From: Mycolicibacterium sp. MU0053
GTDB taxonomy: Bacteria; Actinomycetota; Actinomycetes; Mycobacteriales; Mycobacteriaceae
Direction: 5' to 3'
NCBI RefSeq assembly: GCF_963378095.1
Contig: NZ_OY726397.1
Coordinates: forward strand, 1,364,001 to 1,428,000
DNA: 64,000 bases
Of the stretch, positions 42,018 to 51,172 are shown piece after piece. The first letter of the stretch is position 1. Every line of letters starts with the position of its first letter. Both the position numbers and the translations under genes were made by a program. Under the pieces are notes generated by a model, which did not search any database, was not told where the DNA came from, and saw nothing but the letters and a program-made list of their open reading frames with translations.

Positions 42018-42368
42018 GCACCTACGCAGCCACGTCTACCTGCACGATTGTCGGATGGCTGGTGATCGAACCGTTGGCCAGAGCACGTTGCATGTGACCG
42101 TGATCATAGTCCGTGTAAAGTAGCGCGCGCATGCCCCAGTGGCGCAGTGGCCGAGAAATCTAACTCGGATTAACGAAGCGCTCCTGGCGGTGTCGCGCCT
42201 GCGAGGAGGTCGTCGGTGTATCGACGCGCTTCTCGAGTGCGCGTAGTACCGAGGCAAGTTGTAGTTGGGCCTGCCTGTGCGTGAACGTACGTCGAATATC
42301 AAATAGAAAAATGATTCAATCCACCCCCCGTTCGGGAGGATGGTCATCGGCGACTGAGGAGACGACCC

Positions 42369-43490
42369 GTGAAGACCAAAGCCGCAGTTCTGACGGAGTT
42401 CGGTAAGCCCTGGAGCATCGAGGAGGTCGACGTCGACCCGCCCGCTGCGGGCGAAGTCCTGGTGGCCTGGGAGGCCAGCGGACTGTGCCATTCGGACGAG
42501 CACCTGCGCCTCGGAGATTTCGGCGGGCCGGTACCCGAGGTCGCGATGATCGGCGGCCACGAGGGGGCGGGCCGTGTCCTCGAGGTCGGTCCTGGTGTGC
42601 GCGAGCTGAAGGAGGGCGACCACGTGGTGGCGTCTTTCCTGCCGGCGTGTGGCCGGTGCCGATTCTGTGCGACCGGACATTCCAACCTGTGCGATCTGGG
42701 CGCCTATCTCATGACGGGGACTCAGCCGGACGGTACCTTCCGTCGCCGCTGGAACGGTAAGAACGTCGGGGCCATGGCCTTCGTCGGAAGCTTCTCGCAG
42801 TACGGGTCGGTGCCGGAGGCGTCGGTGGTCAAGATCGATGATGACATCCCGCTGTCGAGCGCGTGTCTGCTCGGGTGTGGCATCACCACTGGGTGGGGGT
42901 CGGCAGTCAACAGCGCCAAGGTCGGGCCAGGTGACACCGTCGTCGTCCTGGGGTGCGGCGGTATCGGCACCGGGGCAATCCAGGGTGCCCGGCTGGCCGG
43001 AGCTGAACACATCGTGGTGGTCGAACCCGTCGAGTCCAAGCGGGACAAGGCCATCGAATTCGGGGCCACGCACTTCGTCACCTCTGCGCCGGAGGCCACC
43101 GCCCTGGTCGCCGAACTCACCCGTGGTGTGATGGCGGACTCCGCGATCCTGACGGTGGGCGTGCTCAAGGGGACAATGATCGAAGAGGCGCTCAACATGG
43201 TTCGCAAGGGTGGCGCCGTCGTCATGACCGCGATCGCCCCGATAACCGACCAAGCGGTCACCATGTCGATGTGTGTGGCCACGCTGTTTCAGAAGCGCGT
43301 GCTCGGCAGCCTCTACGGAGAGGCCAACCCGCGCGCCGACATCCCGCGGCTGCTGCGGCTCTACCGCAGCGGCCAGCTGTTGCTGGATGAGGCGATCACC
43401 GCGCGGTACAAGCTCGAGGACGTCACCACCGGCTACGACGACATGCTCGCCGGTCGCAACATCCGTGGCGTGATGATCCACGAGCACTGA
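42369..43490 (+). CDS. NDMA-dependent (mycofactocin-associated) alcohol dehydrogenase
   Basis: Zinc medium-chain dehydrogenase of 373 residues. Catalytic zinc ligands C40 and H64/E65 (GGHEGAG); structural zinc cysteines C94, C97, C100 and C108; nucleotide fold GCGGIGTGAIQGARLAGA. Overall it matches the actinobacterial family whose tightly bound NAD is recycled by N,N-dimethyl-4-nitrosoaniline in vitro and by mycofactocin in vivo. It would oxidise an alcohol to the aldehyde or acid. GTG start with GAGGAG upstream. Apparently monocistronic; the ligase-P450 unit starts 390 bp downstream. Confidence 0.9.
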   Translation: MKTKAAVLTEFGKPWSIEEVDVDPPAAGEVLVAWEASGLCHSDEHLRLGDFGGPVPEVAMIGGHEGAGRVLEVGPGVRELKEGDHVVASFLPACGRCRFCATGHSNLCDLGAYLMTGTQPDGTFRRRWNGKNVGAMAFVGSFSQYGSVPEASVVKIDDDIPLSSACLLGCGITTGWGSAVNSAKVGPGDTVVVLGCGGIGTGAIQGARLAGAEHIVVVEPVESKRDKAIEFGATHFVTSAPEATALVAELTRGVMADSAILTVGVLKGTMIEEALNMVRKGGAVVMTAIAPITDQAVTMSMCVATLFQKRVLGSLYGEANPRADIPRLLRLYRSGQLLLDEAITARYKLEDVTTGYDDMLAGRNIRGVMIHEH

Positions 43491-43716
43491 TCGAAGTTCG
43501 CCGCCGCGAGCGCAGACCTTCCGGCATCCGTCCGGTGCTCGGCGGGGATGATTCTATCTTCCGTCTGCATGCAAACGGGCCACCCGGCATTTTGAAACGA
43601 AAGTTGGCGGGCTGACCAGTCTCGCCATCCATGTCCTCATGGGCGTCGCCGGAATCCTCGGCCGGAGCCGCTGGCGGACCGATGGCGGGCTGATCAGCGA
43701 GGACCAGCTCTTCTGG

Positions 43717-43745
43717 TTGACCATAAGTGCCGTTATGGCTAGTCT
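43717..43745 (+). promoter_or_regulatory. Predicted promoter of the ligase-P450 unit
   Basis: TTGACC (43717-43722), 17-bp spacer, TAGTCT (43740-43745); both hexamers are close to consensus. Transcription would start near 43752, leaving a leader of about 130 bases before the ligase ATG. The rest of the gap 43491-43716 shows nothing convincing. Confidence 0.6.
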
Positions 43746-43838
43746 GTGTGACAGCGGTCATAGCTTCGGCTACGATGGCTGTGACCTCAGCGGCACCGGT
43801 AGGCACACAGAATTTAATCAACATTAAGGAGTCTGACG

Positions 43839-43880
43839 GTGGGTATGGGTAGTAGCGACAGCGACGTTCGGATCGCCTGA
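43839..43880 (+). CDS. Possible 13-codon leader ORF before the ligase gene
   Basis: AAGGAG (43826-43831) is followed 8 bases later by GTG and a 13-residue frame (VGMGSSDSDVRIA) ending TGA at 43880, three bases before the ligase ATG, which itself lacks a clear ribosome-binding site. The ligase may therefore be translated by coupling to this short ORF. Coding function of the peptide is not implied. Confidence 0.4.
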   Translation: MGMGSSDSDVRIA

Positions 43881-43883
43881 CCG

Positions 43884-45425
43884 ATGTTTCCGGGAACGCA
43901 TGCAGGATCGGCGCCAGAGCGGCCGGCGGTGATCATGGCGAACTCTGGCCAGGTGTTGACGTACGGACAGCTGGAGGACCACTCGGCACGGTTGGCCGCG
44001 GCGCTGCACGCGGCCGGATTGCGCAAAGGCGATGTGATCGCGCTGCTGACCGACAACACCGCGGAGGCCTTTGAAGTCTATTGGGCCGCACTTCGTTCGG
44101 GCCTCTACATCACCGCGATCAATTGGCATCTGGCCCCAGAGGAAGCCGCTTACATCGTGTCCGACAGCGGCGCGCGGGCCGTCATCTGCTCGTCCGGAGT
44201 GGGAGACCTGGCCGAACAGGTCGCCAAACTCGTCACCGGAGTCCAGCATTGGTACGCCTTTGGTGGTGTGGTCGATGGTTACGGCGACTACGCCGAGCTA
44301 TTGCAGTCAGTGGGTGAGACCCGCCTTTCCGATCGGCCCCGCGGTTCGGAGATGCTCTACTCGTCGGGCACCACTGGCCGTCCCAAAGGGATTAAGCCGC
44401 ATCTGATTCCGGGCCAGATCGACGAGGACGGTGACCCGCTCGTCGGACTGCTGCAGCACGCCTTCGGATTGACCGACAACGATGTGTACCTCTCACCGGC
44501 GCCGATCTACCACACCGCGCCCCTGAAGTGGTGTGGTGCTGTGCAGGCGTTGGGCGGCACGGTCGTGCTGATGGAACGGTTCGATGCCGAGCAGACGCTG
44601 GCCGCCATCGCAAAGTACCGGGTCACCGCGACGCAGATGGTGCCCACCATGTTCGTCCGGATGTTGCAGCTGCCCGCGGAGGTTCGTGAGCGCTACGACG
44701 TGTCGTCGCTGCGCCTAGCAGTACATGCCGCAGCGCCGTGCCCGCCCGAAGTCAAGGACGTGATGATCGACTGGTGGGGGCCGGTCCTCGTCGAGTACTA
44801 CGGCGCCACCGAGCAACACGGTACGACGATCATCACCACCGACGAATGGCGGACCAAGCGCGGCTCGGTGGGCAAGGCCGCGATGGGGACACTGCACATT
44901 TGCGACGACGATGGAGTCGAGCTTCCGCCGGGGCAGGTCGGCACCATCTATTTCGAGCGTGAGGTCGCGCCGTTCGTCTACCACAACGATTCGGAGAAGA
45001 CCGCCCAGTCACGCCACCATGAGCACGACAACTGGTGCACCGTAGGCGATCTCGGCTACGTAGATCAGGACGGCTACCTATTCCTCACCGACCGCAAGGC
45101 CTTCATGATCATCTCCGGCGGGGTGAACATCTACCCCCAGGAGATCGAGAATGTGCTGACCTTGCACCCCAAGGTGTTCGACGTTGCGGTCATCGGCATC
45201 CCGGACGCCGAGATGGGGGAGCAGGTCAAGGCCGTGGTGCAACTACGTGATGGAGAGCGGCCCTCGGAGGATCTCGCCGCCGAGATCATCGCCTACGTGC
45301 GTGAGCGCATCGCGCACTACAAGGCGCCCCGGTCCGTCGATTTCGTCGAAGAACTTCCCCGGCTGGCCACCGGAAAACTGGCCAAACGAGTTCTCATCAA
45401 CCAGTACGTGGAGGCACAGCCATGA
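43884..45425 (+). CDS. Acyl-CoA synthetase (AMP-forming ligase)
   Basis: ANL ligase of 513 residues. YSSGTTGRPKG (about 155-165), EYYGATEQHG, CTVGDLGYVDQDGYLFLTDRKAFMIISGGVNIYPQEIE and the catalytic lysine in ATGKLAKRVL. The adenylate-forming core is complete. The start MFPGTHAG is the common one for this FadD branch, although no good Shine-Dalgarno sequence precedes it. It activates the acid produced by the P450/alcohol/aldehyde dehydrogenase genes that follow; the P450 start overlaps its stop by 4 bp. Confidence 0.9.
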   Translation: MFPGTHAGSAPERPAVIMANSGQVLTYGQLEDHSARLAAALHAAGLRKGDVIALLTDNTAEAFEVYWAALRSGLYITAINWHLAPEEAAYIVSDSGARAVICSSGVGDLAEQVAKLVTGVQHWYAFGGVVDGYGDYAELLQSVGETRLSDRPRGSEMLYSSGTTGRPKGIKPHLIPGQIDEDGDPLVGLLQHAFGLTDNDVYLSPAPIYHTAPLKWCGAVQALGGTVVLMERFDAEQTLAAIAKYRVTATQMVPTMFVRMLQLPAEVRERYDVSSLRLAVHAAAPCPPEVKDVMIDWWGPVLVEYYGATEQHGTTIITTDEWRTKRGSVGKAAMGTLHICDDDGVELPPGQVGTIYFEREVAPFVYHNDSEKTAQSRHHEHDNWCTVGDLGYVDQDGYLFLTDRKAFMIISGGVNIYPQEIENVLTLHPKVFDVAVIGIPDAEMGEQVKAVVQLRDGERPSEDLAAEIIAYVRERIAHYKAPRSVDFVEELPRLATGKLAKRVLINQYVEAQP

Positions 45426-46690
45426 CCACCGACACCACCCAGAATCGTGTCGATCGTCCGGAGTTCGACCCCATCAGCGTTTCGACCCTGGAGTTCTGGG
45501 CGCAGACCGCCGAGGAGCGGGAACCAAGCTTCAAGATCTTGCGTGACGAGCGCCCCATCAGCTGGCACCCCCCGATCGAGGGCGCTTTGATGCCGCCCCC
45601 CATCGACGGGGTGTGGGCCGTCACCCGCCATGAAGACATCGAATACGTGAGCAAACACCCGGAGCTGTTCTGTTCCGGGCAGGGCACCCAGATCGAGGCC
45701 GTCCCACCAGAGTTGCTCGAGCAAGCCGAGTCGTTCCTGGCGATGGATGGTGAGAAGCACTCCAGCCTGCGGCGGCTGATCAGTTCGGTGTTCACCCCAC
45801 GACGGCTCGGCGTGATCCGCGATCAGGTGAACGCCCAGGCGGTGCAGATCGTCGACGATCTCGTGAAGACGAAGGAGGGCGACTTCGTCGAGCAGGTGTC
45901 CAAGCGGCTGCCCATGTGGTCGATTTACGAGATGATGGGATTGGACCCGGAACTGCGGGAAGAGGTGACCCGCCACGCGGACGGGATGGTGTCGTGGGCC
46001 GATCCGGATGTGGCAGCGGGTCGCGAACCTATGCAGGTGCTCATCGATTCGTTGTTTGGCCTGCGCACAGCAGCATTCGACTTGGCCGAGCAGCGTCGCG
46101 CGAAGCCCACCGACGACCTGATGTCGCAATTGGTCCAGGCAGAGGTGGACGGCCGTCGTCTGACCAATGACGAACTCGGGGCGTTCTTCGTGCTGCTGTC
46201 GGTTGCGGGCAACGACACCACCCGCAACACCACCAGCCTCACCACGATGGCGCTGCAGCAGTTCCCCGACCAGAAGGACCTGCTGATCAACGACTTCGAC
46301 GAGCACATCCACGTCGCAATCGAGGAGTTCGTGCGCTGGAGCACCCCGGTGATGACGTTCCGCCGCACAGCGACCCGAGATACGGTGCTGCGCGATCAGG
46401 AGATCAAGGAAGGCGATTGGCTCCTGATGATGTACTCGTCGGGTAACCGGGACGAGCGCGTCTTCACCGATCCACACAAGTTCGACATCGGTCGTAAACC
46501 GAACCCGCACGTGTCTTTTGGCGGTGGCGGACCGCACTACTGCATGGGTGCCTTCCTGGCCAAGATGCAACTCGAGTCGATCTTCCGGGAGTTGATCTTC
46601 CGTGCACCGACCCTGCGTGTCGGGGAGCCGGAGTATCTGCGAAGCAACTTCATGCACGCGGTCAAGTCACTGCCCTACACCCTGGATTAG
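45422..46690 (+). CDS. Cytochrome P450
   Basis: Class I bacterial P450 of 422 residues. I-helix oxygen-activation motif AGNDTT at 262-267, K-helix EEFVRW (ExxR) and heme-thiolate loop FGGGGPHYCMGAFLAK with C374. In length and in I-helix and heme-loop sequence it recalls the mycobacterial CYP125/CYP142/CYP124 relatives that oxidise terminal carbons of sterols and methyl-branched lipids; the subfamily cannot be set by eye. Redox partners are encoded in the same unit (48883 and 49127). Confidence 0.93.
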   Translation: MTTDTTQNRVDRPEFDPISVSTLEFWAQTAEEREPSFKILRDERPISWHPPIEGALMPPPIDGVWAVTRHEDIEYVSKHPELFCSGQGTQIEAVPPELLEQAESFLAMDGEKHSSLRRLISSVFTPRRLGVIRDQVNAQAVQIVDDLVKTKEGDFVEQVSKRLPMWSIYEMMGLDPELREEVTRHADGMVSWADPDVAAGREPMQVLIDSLFGLRTAAFDLAEQRRAKPTDDLMSQLVQAEVDGRRLTNDELGAFFVLLSVAGNDTTRNTTSLTTMALQQFPDQKDLLINDFDEHIHVAIEEFVRWSTPVMTFRRTATRDTVLRDQEIKEGDWLLMMYSSGNRDERVFTDPHKFDIGRKPNPHVSFGGGGPHYCMGAFLAKMQLESIFRELIFRAPTLRVGEPEYLRSNFMHAVKSLPYTLD

Positions 46691-46700
46691 GAGTCCTCCG

Positions 46701-47492
46701 ATGTCTGAGTTCAGCAACAAGCGCTATGTCGTCACCGGAGCGGCCTCCGGGATCGGTGACGCCACGGCCCGCAAACTGCTCGACGTGGGAGCCGAGGTGG
46801 TCTCCCTGGACCGGAACACGCCTGCCGCACGGGTTTCCAAGCACATCGAGGTCGATCTGTCGAACCCGCGTGCGATCGATGCGGCCGTCGAACAACTCGA
46901 CGGGACCTACGACGGGCTGATGAACATCGCCGGCATTCCGGGCACCGCTCCGGGTGATCTGGTCTTGGCGGTCAACAGCCTCGCAGTCCGGCACCTCACA
47001 GACGCGTTCCTCGGGCGGCTCACACCCGGCGGCACCGTCACCATCGTGTCCTCGACGGCCGGATTCGGCTGGCCCGAACGCCTCGATGCCATTCGTGACC
47101 TCCTTGCCACCAAGACTTTCGAAGAGGGCGCGGCGTGGTTCAAGGAACACCCACAGCAGGGCAACGCCTACAACTTCTCCAAGGAGGTCACCACCGTCTA
47201 CGCCATGTCGATGGGCTTGGTTGCGGCGCAAAAGGGACTACGCGTCAACGCGGTGCTGCCGGGCCCGGTCGAAACGCCCATCCTCGTCGACTTCGAGGAA
47301 ACCATGGGTAAAGACACCCTTGACGGGGTCAAGGGGCTGCTGGGCCGGCACGCGACCGCTGACGACATCGCAGACGTGGTCGTGTTCCTGGCTTCCGACG
47401 CCGCCCGGTGGATCAACGGCCAGGCCCTCGCCGTGGACGGCGGTCTTACTGGCGCCGTCGCCGCAGGTGTCATTCCCAAACCCGAAATCTGA
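46701..47492 (+). CDS. SDR family oxidoreductase (coniferyl-alcohol-dehydrogenase-like)
   Basis: 263 residues with TGAASGIG at 12-19, MNIAG in place of NNAG (74-78), and catalytic Y157/K161 in a YNFSK motif. The short N-terminal half and the long loop with EEGAAWFKEHPQQGNAYNFSK match the atypical SDR group that includes coniferyl-alcohol and 3-alpha-hydroxysteroid dehydrogenases. It would oxidise the alcohol made by the P450. The ATG at 46701 is 10 bp after the P450 stop. Confidence 0.87.
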   Translation: MSEFSNKRYVVTGAASGIGDATARKLLDVGAEVVSLDRNTPAARVSKHIEVDLSNPRAIDAAVEQLDGTYDGLMNIAGIPGTAPGDLVLAVNSLAVRHLTDAFLGRLTPGGTVTIVSSTAGFGWPERLDAIRDLLATKTFEEGAAWFKEHPQQGNAYNFSKEVTTVYAMSMGLVAAQKGLRVNAVLPGPVETPILVDFEETMGKDTLDGVKGLLGRHATADDIADVVVFLASDAARWINGQALAVDGGLTGAVAAGVIPKPEI

Positions 47493-47500
47493 GAGTAATC

Positions 47501-48883
47501 ATGACAATTCAGACCGACCAGCCCACGCTTGCTGGAGTGCGGGACGATCTCCAGCAGGTATTCGCCTCGGGCCGGACCAAGCCGCTTCAGTGGCGGCTGG
47601 CTCAGCTTGCCGGTATCGAGCGCCTGTGTCAGGAACAGGAATCGGCCATCGCCGAGGCGCTCGCCGCAGACCTCGGCCGGTCGCCCGTGGAGGCGTGGCT
47701 CGGTGACATTGCCTCCACCGTCGCCGAGGCCACGTACGCGCGCAAGCACCTCAAGAAGTGGATGCGCCGCAAGCGGGTCGGTCTGCCCCTGGCCCAAAAG
47801 CCGGGCCGCGGCTGGGTGCAGTACGACCCGCTCGGTGTCGTTCTGATCATCGGGCCCTGGAACTACCCGCTCTACCTGAGCTTGGGGCCTTTGGTGGCGG
47901 CCGTGGCCGCGGGCAACTGTGCCGTGGTCAAGCCGTCCGAACTGGCACCGGCCACCTCTGCGCTTTTGGCGCGGCTGATTCCGCGGTATCTCGACGGCGA
48001 CGCCGTCAAGGTGGTCGAGGGCGATGCGCAAACCACCCAGTCGCTGTTGGCTCAGGGGTTCGATCACGCGTTGTTCACCGGTGGCACCGAGGTCGGGCGC
48101 AAGATCATGGCCGCCGCAGCCCCCACGCTGACGCCGGTCACCCTGGAACTCGGCGGCAAGAGCCCGGTCATCGTGGCTGCCGACGCCGACCTGGACGTCA
48201 CCGCCCGGCGGATCGCGTGGGTGAAACTGCTCAACTCGGGTCAGACCTGCATCGCTCCCGATTACGTTCTCGTCGAGCGTTCGGTTCGTGACGCCCTGGT
48301 CGCCAAGATCGTGGACACACTACGAGCGTTCCGCGCCGGCGATACTCCGTCGCTGCGGATCGTCAACGAGCGTCAGTTCGACCGGCTCGCCTCCCTGATC
48401 GCCACGACGACCGGCGAGATCGCCGCCGGCGGCGGCACGGACCGGGCGGCGCTACGTATCGAGCCCACGGTGATCGTCGATCCGGCACCCACCGATCCCG
48501 TCATGAGCGAGGAGATCTTCGGTCCGATACTGCCGATTCTCACCGTCGAATCGGCGGAAGCCGCGGTGAAGTTTGTCAACGCACGGCCAAAGCCGTTGGC
48601 GCTGTATGTATTCACCAAGTCCGGGCAGGGCGCTCGCCGGCTGATCGACGCGATCCCGTCGGGCGGTGCGGTCATCAACCAGATCGCGATGCACTGCTTG
48701 GTTCCCCAGCTGCCGTTCGGTGGGGTTGGGGCCAGCGGCATGGGGGCGTATCACGGTCGGTGGGGATTCGAGGCACTCAGTCACCGGCGTGCGGTGCTCG
48801 CCAAGCCCAGTAAGCCCGACCCGTCGCTGGTCTACCCGCCCTACACCGACCGCGCGCTGAAGATCATGAGGAGGTTGTTCTGA
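47501..48883 (+). CDS. Aldehyde dehydrogenase
   Basis: NAD(P)-dependent aldehyde dehydrogenase of 460 residues, of the shorter class-3 type (fatty/aromatic aldehydes). General base E216 in LELGGKSP and nucleophile C250 in NSGQTCIAPDYV. The C-terminal FGGVGASGMGAYHGRWGFEALSHRR is a class-3 signature. Converts the aldehyde from the preceding alcohol dehydrogenase to the acid used by the ligase. Starts 8 bp after the SDR stop. Confidence 0.92.
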   Translation: MTIQTDQPTLAGVRDDLQQVFASGRTKPLQWRLAQLAGIERLCQEQESAIAEALAADLGRSPVEAWLGDIASTVAEATYARKHLKKWMRRKRVGLPLAQKPGRGWVQYDPLGVVLIIGPWNYPLYLSLGPLVAAVAAGNCAVVKPSELAPATSALLARLIPRYLDGDAVKVVEGDAQTTQSLLAQGFDHALFTGGTEVGRKIMAAAAPTLTPVTLELGGKSPVIVAADADLDVTARRIAWVKLLNSGQTCIAPDYVLVERSVRDALVAKIVDTLRAFRAGDTPSLRIVNERQFDRLASLIATTTGEIAAGGGTDRAALRIEPTVIVDPAPTDPVMSEEIFGPILPILTVESAEAAVKFVNARPKPLALYVFTKSGQGARRLIDAIPSGGAVINQIAMHCLVPQLPFGGVGASGMGAYHGRWGFEALSHRRAVLAKPSKPDPSLVYPPYTDRALKIMRRLF

Positions 48884-49071
48884 TGACTGTTCGAGTCGAC
48901 AAGACCAAGTGTTCGGGCATCGGGATGTGCGAAGTCACCGCGCCCACGGTGTTCGAAGTCGGCGACGACGGGCAATCGCATGTGATCGACGAAAACCCGC
49001 CCGCCTCCGAGAGGGCTGCCGTCGAGGAGGCGATTTCAAACTGCCCGACCGGCGCTCTGTCGATGGATTGA
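48883..49071 (+). CDS. 3Fe-4S ferredoxin
   Basis: 62-residue ferredoxin with C10, C16 and C54 as cluster ligands (CSGIGMC ... CPTGAL). The central position of the first motif, Cys in 4Fe-4S proteins, is Ile13, so a [3Fe-4S] cluster is expected, as in P450-associated ferredoxins of mycobacteria. It overlaps the aldehyde dehydrogenase stop by one base and lies between the P450 and its likely reductase. Confidence 0.93.
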   Translation: MTVRVDKTKCSGIGMCEVTAPTVFEVGDDGQSHVIDENPPASERAAVEEAISNCPTGALSMD

Positions 49072-49126
49072 ACGACGCTCGAGATCCCACTGCCCCCAAT
49101 AGCTCATCCAGCCCAAGCGAGTATCA

Positions 49127-50731
49127 GTGACCTTCGTTATCACGCAAAACTGCTGCAACGACGCCAGTTGTGTCCCGGTCTGCCCGGTCGACTGCATCCG
49201 GCCGGTGCCGTCAACCGACGGTACTGGTTCGACCATGCTCTACATCGATCCGGCATCGTGCGTCGACTGCGGTGCGTGCGAGGCCGAATGTCCGGTTGGG
49301 GCAATCTATTTCGAGGACGATGTGCCGGTCTCTCAGACGGACTTCCTCGACATCAACGCCGACTACTTCACCCGGAACCCGTTGGCGGTGCGTGCGGTCG
49401 CGCCGGAGGTCGGCCATCGAGCCGTCGAACCCGGCGCGTTGCGGGTGGCCATCGTGGGAACCGGCCCCGCGGCCTGCTACGCGGCCGCCGAGCTGATGCG
49501 CACCGACGGCGTCGAGGTCAACATGTTCGAGCGGCTGCCGACGCCGTTCGGCCTCATCCGCTCCGGTGTGGCACCCGATCACCAGCGCACCAAGGGTGTC
49601 GTCTCGATCTTCGAACCGGCACTGGCGCACCCGAATCTGCGGTGCTACTTCAATGTCACGGTAGGTGACGATATTTCGCACCAGGAGCTGCTCGAGCATC
49701 ATCATGCGGTGATCTACGGTGTCGGCGCCTCCTCGAGCAGGAAGCTGGGCATCGGCGGTGAGGAGCTGCCCGGAAACCACGCCGCCGCTGAGGTCGTCGG
49801 CTGGTACAACGGTCACCCCGACCACGCCGACGATGTGATCGACATGTCCGCTCGCCGAGCGGTCATCATCGGCAACGGCAACGTCGCCCTCGATGTCGCC
49901 AGGGTTCTGCTCAGCGCGACCGAGCAACTCGCTGCCACCGACATCGCTGAGCATGCACTACGGCACCTCGCGGAGAGCGAGATCGAAGAGGTGGTGATCG
50001 TGGGACGCCGTGGCGTCGCCGACGCGGCCTTTTCTGTCGGTGAGTTCCTCGCACTGGGCGAGCTGTCCGGCGTGGATATCGTCATGACCGGAGAAACGGG
50101 CGATCGACCCGACTCGGACTTCGACGGGGCGCTGAAATTCGACACCGCCGAACGTTATGCCCGCCGGACCCCGACAGGCGGCAACAAGCGGTTGGTGTTC
50201 CGGTTCGGAACCACACCCGTGGAGGTGGTGGGAGCGGACCGGGTCGAAGGACTGCGGGTCACCGCGACCCACGGGGGCGCCGCTGCCGACGATGAGGTCA
50301 TCGAGACTGGGCTGGTTCTCCGGTCGGTGGGTTACCGCGGAACGGCGCTGCCTGGTGTGCCTTTCGACACCGAACGCGGTGTGGTGCCCAACGAACGTGG
50401 TCGGGTCACCGAGGGCGGGGACATCGTGCCCGGCGTCTACGTCACTGGCTGGATCAAACGGGGTCCGCGGGGCTTCATCGGAACCAATCGAACGTGCGCC
50501 CAGGAGACCGTCGCAGCGCTGATCGACGACTTCCGCGGTGGGCGACTTCCCGAGGTCGCCGCTCCCGACGCCGGTATTGACGCCGTGTTGGAAGCAAGCG
50601 GTGTCGCACCCATCGATTGGGCCGGCTGGCAGCGCATCGACGAGGAAGAGCGACGCCGGGGTGGCGAGACCTCGAAGCCTCGCGTCAAGCTGGTCGCCGT
50701 GCCCGACTTGGTGACGGCGGCACGGGAGTAG
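49127..50731 (+). CDS. Ferredoxin-NADP+ reductase with N-terminal 7Fe ferredoxin (FprB-like)
   Basis: 534 residues. The N-terminal part (1 to about 85) is a bacterial 7Fe ferredoxin with cysteines C9/C10, C15, C19, C23 and C45, C48, C51, C55. The remainder is an adrenodoxin-reductase-type FNR with the FAD fold VAIVGTGPAACYAA (107-120), IIGNGNVALDVARVL for NADPH, and the GWIKRGPRGFIGTN segment. It passes electrons from NADPH to the 3Fe-4S ferredoxin and on to the P450. GTG start; last gene of the unit. Confidence 0.92.
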   Translation: MTFVITQNCCNDASCVPVCPVDCIRPVPSTDGTGSTMLYIDPASCVDCGACEAECPVGAIYFEDDVPVSQTDFLDINADYFTRNPLAVRAVAPEVGHRAVEPGALRVAIVGTGPAACYAAAELMRTDGVEVNMFERLPTPFGLIRSGVAPDHQRTKGVVSIFEPALAHPNLRCYFNVTVGDDISHQELLEHHHAVIYGVGASSSRKLGIGGEELPGNHAAAEVVGWYNGHPDHADDVIDMSARRAVIIGNGNVALDVARVLLSATEQLAATDIAEHALRHLAESEIEEVVIVGRRGVADAAFSVGEFLALGELSGVDIVMTGETGDRPDSDFDGALKFDTAERYARRTPTGGNKRLVFRFGTTPVEVVGADRVEGLRVTATHGGAAADDEVIETGLVLRSVGYRGTALPGVPFDTERGVVPNERGRVTEGGDIVPGVYVTGWIKRGPRGFIGTNRTCAQETVAALIDDFRGGRLPEVAAPDAGIDAVLEASGVAPIDWAGWQRIDEEERRRGGETSKPRVKLVAVPDLVTAARE

Positions 50732-50845
50732 CGCTACGGCGCAATCCCAAGCTCGGCCTCGACGGTGACAACAGCACGTCAGTGGGGGCGCGCGATCGGT
50801 GATCGGTGACGATCGGGCTACCTCAAGCCGCCGCCGTGGGGGCCT

Positions 50846-51120
50846 GGGCTCGGCCGGGACGGCGGGTAGGCCGAGACGACCATCATCTACGCGGACGACC
50901 TCATCGAGGTTCCCGATGAGGTCTCCATGGTGCAGGCGGCCGTGGCATCTGACTCGTCTACGACCGCATTTCACGCGGTGCGCACGGTGGGTGCGGTGTC
51001 AGAGGGTTCCGCGGTCGGGATCATCGGGCTGGGCGGACTCGGCGGCCTCAGCGGTGCGCGCTTCGCAGCCCTCGCGGGAGCGAAAGTCTACGGTGTCGAC
51101 GTCGATCCGAACTACCTTCG
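50846..51120 (+). pseudogene. Remnant of a zinc alcohol dehydrogenase
   Basis: One frame reads GLGRDGG, an in-frame TAG (50867-50869), then AETTIIYADDLIEVPDEV and a nucleotide-binding fold GIIGLGGLGGLSGARFAALAGAKVYGVDVD. Intact medium-chain dehydrogenases have an aromatic residue at the TAG position (GGYAE). The catalytic N-terminal domain before it and everything after about 51120 are missing, so this is a dead internal fragment. It fills most of the gap between the FprB-like gene and the SnoaL gene. Confidence 0.75.
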
Positions 51121-51140
51121 CCGCTGCGCATGGCGATTCT

Positions 51141-51163
51141 GGGGCCCGCCGGCGGCGGGCCCC
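51141..51163. terminator. GC-rich hairpin downstream of the SnoaL gene
   Basis: A perfect 10-bp stem GGGGCCCGCC / GGCGGGCCCC with a 3-base loop, 10 bases beyond the reverse SnoaL stop. No T tract; probable bidirectional terminator. Confidence 0.6.
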
Positions 51164-51172
51164 ACGGCGGCG

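Noticed and set aside
42131..42170. tRNA-like stretch (GGCGCAGTGGCCGAG and a 5-bp stem)
   Set aside because: No acceptor stem, T-loop or D-loop can be completed; only a small hairpin remains.
43423..43824. Reverse 133-codon ORF between the alcohol dehydrogenase and ligase genes
   Set aside because: Starts over the ligase leader, overlaps the dehydrogenase end, and has no ribosome site or protein-like pattern.
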